DNA from: Saprolegnia diclina VS20
Lineage: Eukaryota > Oomycota > Saprolegniomycetes > Saprolegniales > Saprolegniaceae
Direction: 5' to 3'
DNA: 20,980 bases
Assembly (NCBI RefSeq): GCF_000281045.1
Contig: NW_008246105.1
Location: 77,633 to 98,612, forward strand
Shown here one piece after another: positions 18,412-20,980 of the stretch. Both the position numbers and the translations under genes were made by a program. A model generated the notes under the pieces. That model had not been told where the DNA came from. It ran no database searches and saw only the letters and a list, made by a program, of their open reading frames with translations. Numbering within the stretch: the stretch's first letter is position 1; each line of letters opens with the position of its first letter.

Positions 18412-19643
18412 ATGGACCCCACCGAGCACGACACGTTGGCACTCCTCCGCCCGTTCGCCGCGTCCGCCGACGACGTTGTCGAGGTGCACGTGCCCGCGGG
18501 CCCGCTGGCCATCGTCATGGACCGTACCAACGACCAGAACGCTGTGATCGAGTCGTTTGCCAAGCTGCCGTCGGGCCTCGCCGGCGCCATCGAAATGCAC
18601 GGCGGCATTCCACCCGGGTCGGTCCTCGTCGCGATCAACCAGAAGGATGTCTCGGGCCTCAACACAAAGCAAGTCAGCGACATCTTGCGCGAGCAGAAGG
18701 ACAAGTCCAAGGTCCTCGGCTGGCGCGTCAACAAGGTGCGCATGGTGCAGTCCATAGCTTATCTCACCACGTCTTCTAGCCGCTTTCGCCCATCAAACCG
18801 CTCTCGCCACGCAAGCCGGTCGCTGCCCCGCCGACGCCCGTCTCGGTGGCGACGCCGCCGGTGGCGGACCGGCGCGCCTCGAACGGTACCGAGTTTGTCA
18901 CGGAGAACATTGTCGTGCTCGTCCCGTCGGGCCCGCTCGGCCTCCTCCTCGACGGCCAACTCAAGCACCGCGCGGTCGTGCAAGGTTTCCAAAAGCTACC
19001 GGACGGGTCGCCCGGCGTGCTCGAGCTCCACGACAACATTCATCCTGGCGCAAGCCTCGTCGCGATCAACGGCGAAGACGTGAGCGCGTGGCCGCTCGAT
19101 GCCGTCACGCGGCGCCTCGGCGAGCTCGCGTCGACCGAGCGCATTCTCGAGTTTGCGCTGCCGCGTCGCCGCGCCAACTCGCAGGACTTTGATCTGCGCC
19201 GCAAGGAAGAGTTTACGTTCCTCAAGAAGCACGACAAGACCAAGATTGCGCGCGGCGAGTGCTGGCTCGTGATCGACGCCAAGTGGATCGAGCGTTGGGT
19301 GCTGTACGCGGCCATGAACGGGCCGCCGCCCGGCCCGATCACGAACGAGACTCTGGTCATGGACGGGTGGCAGGAGCGTCTCAGCGGCGCGGTGGCCGGC
19401 GACCCGGATCGCCCGCGTGCGAATCTCAAGGTCGGCGTCGACTACCGCTGCGTGACGCCGCTTGTTTGGTGCTTCTTTGTCGCGCTGCACGGCACGAGCA
19501 AGCTCCCGCCCCTCGCGCGCTACAAGATGGACGTGTACGCCAACCCGATCTCGGCGCTCGAGGCCAACAAGATCCTCAAGCCCATGTCGCTCAAAGCCGA
19601 GACGACAGTCACCGAGATCAAGCAGCGGTGCCACATTGAGTAG
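18412..19643 (+). CDS. PDZ-PDZ-DUSP domain protein
   Basis: Exons 18412-18735 and 18780-19643, joined across a 44-nt intron (18736-18779), encode 395 residues. Residues about 22-105 and 150-235 are two PDZ-like domains with the same layout: VPAGPLAIVMD or VPSGPLGLLLD as the ligand-binding loop, then V-x-SF-x-KLP-x-G, then PPGSVLVAINQKDVSGL or HPGASLVAINGEDVSAW. A proline-rich linker (109-135) parts them. Residues about 265-346 resemble the DUSP domain of ubiquitin-specific proteases: GECWLVIDAKWIERWVLY, PGPITNETL, LKVGVDYRCVTPLVWCFF. No USP catalytic domain follows. A scaffold or adaptor role is inferred. The start is the first ATG in frame; the open frame reaches upstream to 18313 without ATG. 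The stop lies 6 bp from the stop of the convergent methyltransferase gene. Confidence 0.8.
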
Positions 19644-19649
19644 AGTCGC

Positions 19650-20723
19650 CTACGTGGCAGCTTTCCATGTTAACGCAAATATCTGTGTCGCCCCCACCGT
19701 CGCAAGCGATTGCCAGCGCCACGCGGTCCAGCCGCACACGCCGTCGCAGTGGCCGCATGCGACGGCAGCGGTTCCTCTCTCGAGGGCTGCGAGGTGCGCC
19801 GAAATGTGCGCACTCCGGTGCGTGTGGGCGACGAAGATGGACGTGTGACCGAGCTGCACAAGCCCGCGTAGCGAGTCGAGCAGGCGCGGGTGGGCCGCCC
19901 AGCAGTAGAGAACGTCGGCGAGTACGACGAGATCACAACTTGGGAGCGATGCGCGGAGCGCAAGCAGTTGTTCGTTGTCGCCCCAGTCAAGCGCCACGGC
20001 GTGCACCTGCGCCGAGACGACCACTGCATTGCGAGATAGGGTCTCCTCGAGATGGCGGAGCGCCGACGTGCGCTCGGTGAGGACGACCGTCGACGTTGCC
20101 GGCAGCCACTTGGCGAGCGCGAGGCCAAGGAGCCCGGTGCCAGCGCCGAGTTCAAGCACTGTCGTCGGCGGCGACGTATACGAGAGCCACGCCTGCAGAT
20201 AGGACGCGAGGCAAAGACCCGCGTCCCACTGCTGCGCGGCCATCGCGTCGCCGTACGTCTCGTGCAACACAAGATTCGCATCGTAGACGCGCCGCGCTAC
20301 CGGAATGGTCCCGGGACGGAACGTGTCGCTGATGCAGATGTGCTTGGAGCTCAGCGGCAGCACGAGGATCGTCGGCGAGACGGCGCTCGCGCTCGTCAAA
20401 GCCTGCAGACCAGTGTACATGGGCGCACACGCATCGACGGACGAGACGGCATGTGCATGAATGCGAAACGCAGCGTCGAGCGACGGCAGTGGCAGGCGCA
20501 CCACGCCGTGGCTTTGCGTCGCAGCCATGTTCAGGCGCACGGGCGGCGCGTCGCCAGCCGCGACGACAATCGACCACCCGGCGGTGCCCGCTGCCTGCGT
20601 GGCCGCCGCCAGCGAGACACCTTGGCCATGCTCGTCGACGACTTCGACGTGGATCGGCATGGACGCATCGCCTCTTGCCACGGCGACCGGCGGCGCAAAC
20701 CGGAACCGAAGACGACAGAGCAT
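19650..20723 (-). CDS. METTL21-like (Methyltransf_16) AdoMet-dependent protein methyltransferase
   Basis: This intronless frame encodes 357 residues from the ATG at 20723; the open frame extends further upstream only to GTG codons. The C-terminal two thirds form a seven-beta-strand methyltransferase: a WDAGLCLASYL lead-in (166-176), motif I VLELGAGTGLLGLALAK (189-205), the acidic post-I TER (216-218), ALDWGD (244-249) and CDLVVLADVLY (263-273), which holds the position of the SDVIY/DxxY motif of the family. Such enzymes mainly methylate lysines on chaperones, elongation factors and similar proteins; the substrate cannot be told here. The N-terminal 130 residues are beta-strand-rich and not a family hallmark. 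A histidine- or N-terminal-specific methyltransferase of the same superfamily remains possible. Confidence 0.82.
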   Translation of the reverse strand: MLCRLRFRFAPPVAVARGDASMPIHVEVVDEHGQGVSLAAATQAAGTAGWSIVVAAGDAPPVRLNMAATQSHGVVRLPLPSLDAAFRIHAHAVSSVDACAPMYTGLQALTSASAVSPTILVLPLSSKHICISDTFRPGTIPVARRVYDANLVLHETYGDAMAAQQWDAGLCLASYLQAWLSYTSPPTTVLELGAGTGLLGLALAKWLPATSTVVLTERTSALRHLEETLSRNAVVVSAQVHAVALDWGDNEQLLALRASLPSCDLVVLADVLYCWAAHPRLLDSLRGLVQLGHTSIFVAHTHRSAHISAHLAALERGTAAVACGHCDGVCGWTAWRWQSLATVGATQIFALTWKAAT

Positions 20724-20913
20724 GATCGGCGTCGTCGGTTGCCTGCGTTTGACGCGATTCAACACGCGTCTTTTGTGCGGTTTAACGCAACGACGAGGTT
20801 AAACTGCGCCTGACATGCGACTATGACGCGGTGCCACGTCATGACACACAACCCTAGCATCATGTCGCAAACAGCGCGTCGTCGCCAACACATCGGAGGC
20901 TCGCAGGTTTGCG

Positions 20914-20980
<67 letters not shown>
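20914..20980. repeat. (CTAT)n tetranucleotide microsatellite, cut by the window edge
   Basis: A perfect CTAT repeat of about 16.75 units fills the last 67 bases with no interruption, so the true length is unknown. It lies upstream of the methyltransferase gene on the opposite side of its promoter. Confidence 0.97.

Overview
The window is a gene-dense piece of a eukaryotic nuclear genome, most likely from an oomycete of the Saprolegniales type (Achlya, Saprolegnia or Aphanomyces relatives). I infer this from GC-rich coding exons (GC-rich third codon positions), very short GT-AG introns (almost all about 40-60 nt), intergenic gaps that can be as short as 6 bp, oomycete-like initiator motifs (TCATTT with a CAAATTT-type element) before some starts, and the mixture of plant-like and animal-like families. 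No rRNA, tRNA, CRISPR array, operon or bacterial signal was seen.

Layout, left to right: (1) 45-555 minus, a small three-exon hypothetical gene; (2) 1040-3118 plus, an intronless membrane ferric reductase/NADPH-oxidase-like protein of plant FRO type; (3) an AT-richer gap with a near-perfect 76-bp foldback; (4) 3732-4083 minus, a tiny three-exon CHY-type zinc-finger gene; (5) a repeat-bearing gap; (6) 4921-6950 plus, a fusion of a YeeZ-like NAD(P)-binding epimerase domain to a double CbiX/sirohydrochlorin-chelatase-like region; (7) 7470-9196 plus, an eight-exon MICU1-like mitochondrial calcium-uptake regulator; (8) 9416-14682 plus, a six-exon compact member of the SABRE/Hobbit/FMP27/KIAA0100 (BLTP2) bridge-like lipid-transfer family; (9) 14727-16807 minus, a seven-exon chromatin/transcription protein that carries PWWP, LEDGF/TFIIS-N-like and TFIIS-central-like domains; (10) 17063-18265 minus, a coiled-coil protein; (11) 18412-19643 plus, a PDZ-PDZ-DUSP protein; (12) 19650-20723 minus, a METTL21-like (Methyltransf_16) methyltransferase; (13) a TATC microsatellite running off the right edge.

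The genes do not form one pathway. Loose themes are metal and redox biology on the left (ferric reductase, CHY zinc finger, chelatase-like fusion, calcium uptake regulator), lipid transfer in the middle, and chromatin, scaffolding and methylation on the right. The most notable items are the PWWP/TFIIS domain combination, the epimerase-CbiX fusion whose chelatase domains lack the usual HGS histidine, the PDZ-DUSP protein without a protease domain, and the 76-bp foldback. All splice sites are my reading of GT-AG borders that keep frame and restore family motifs; no transcript evidence was available.
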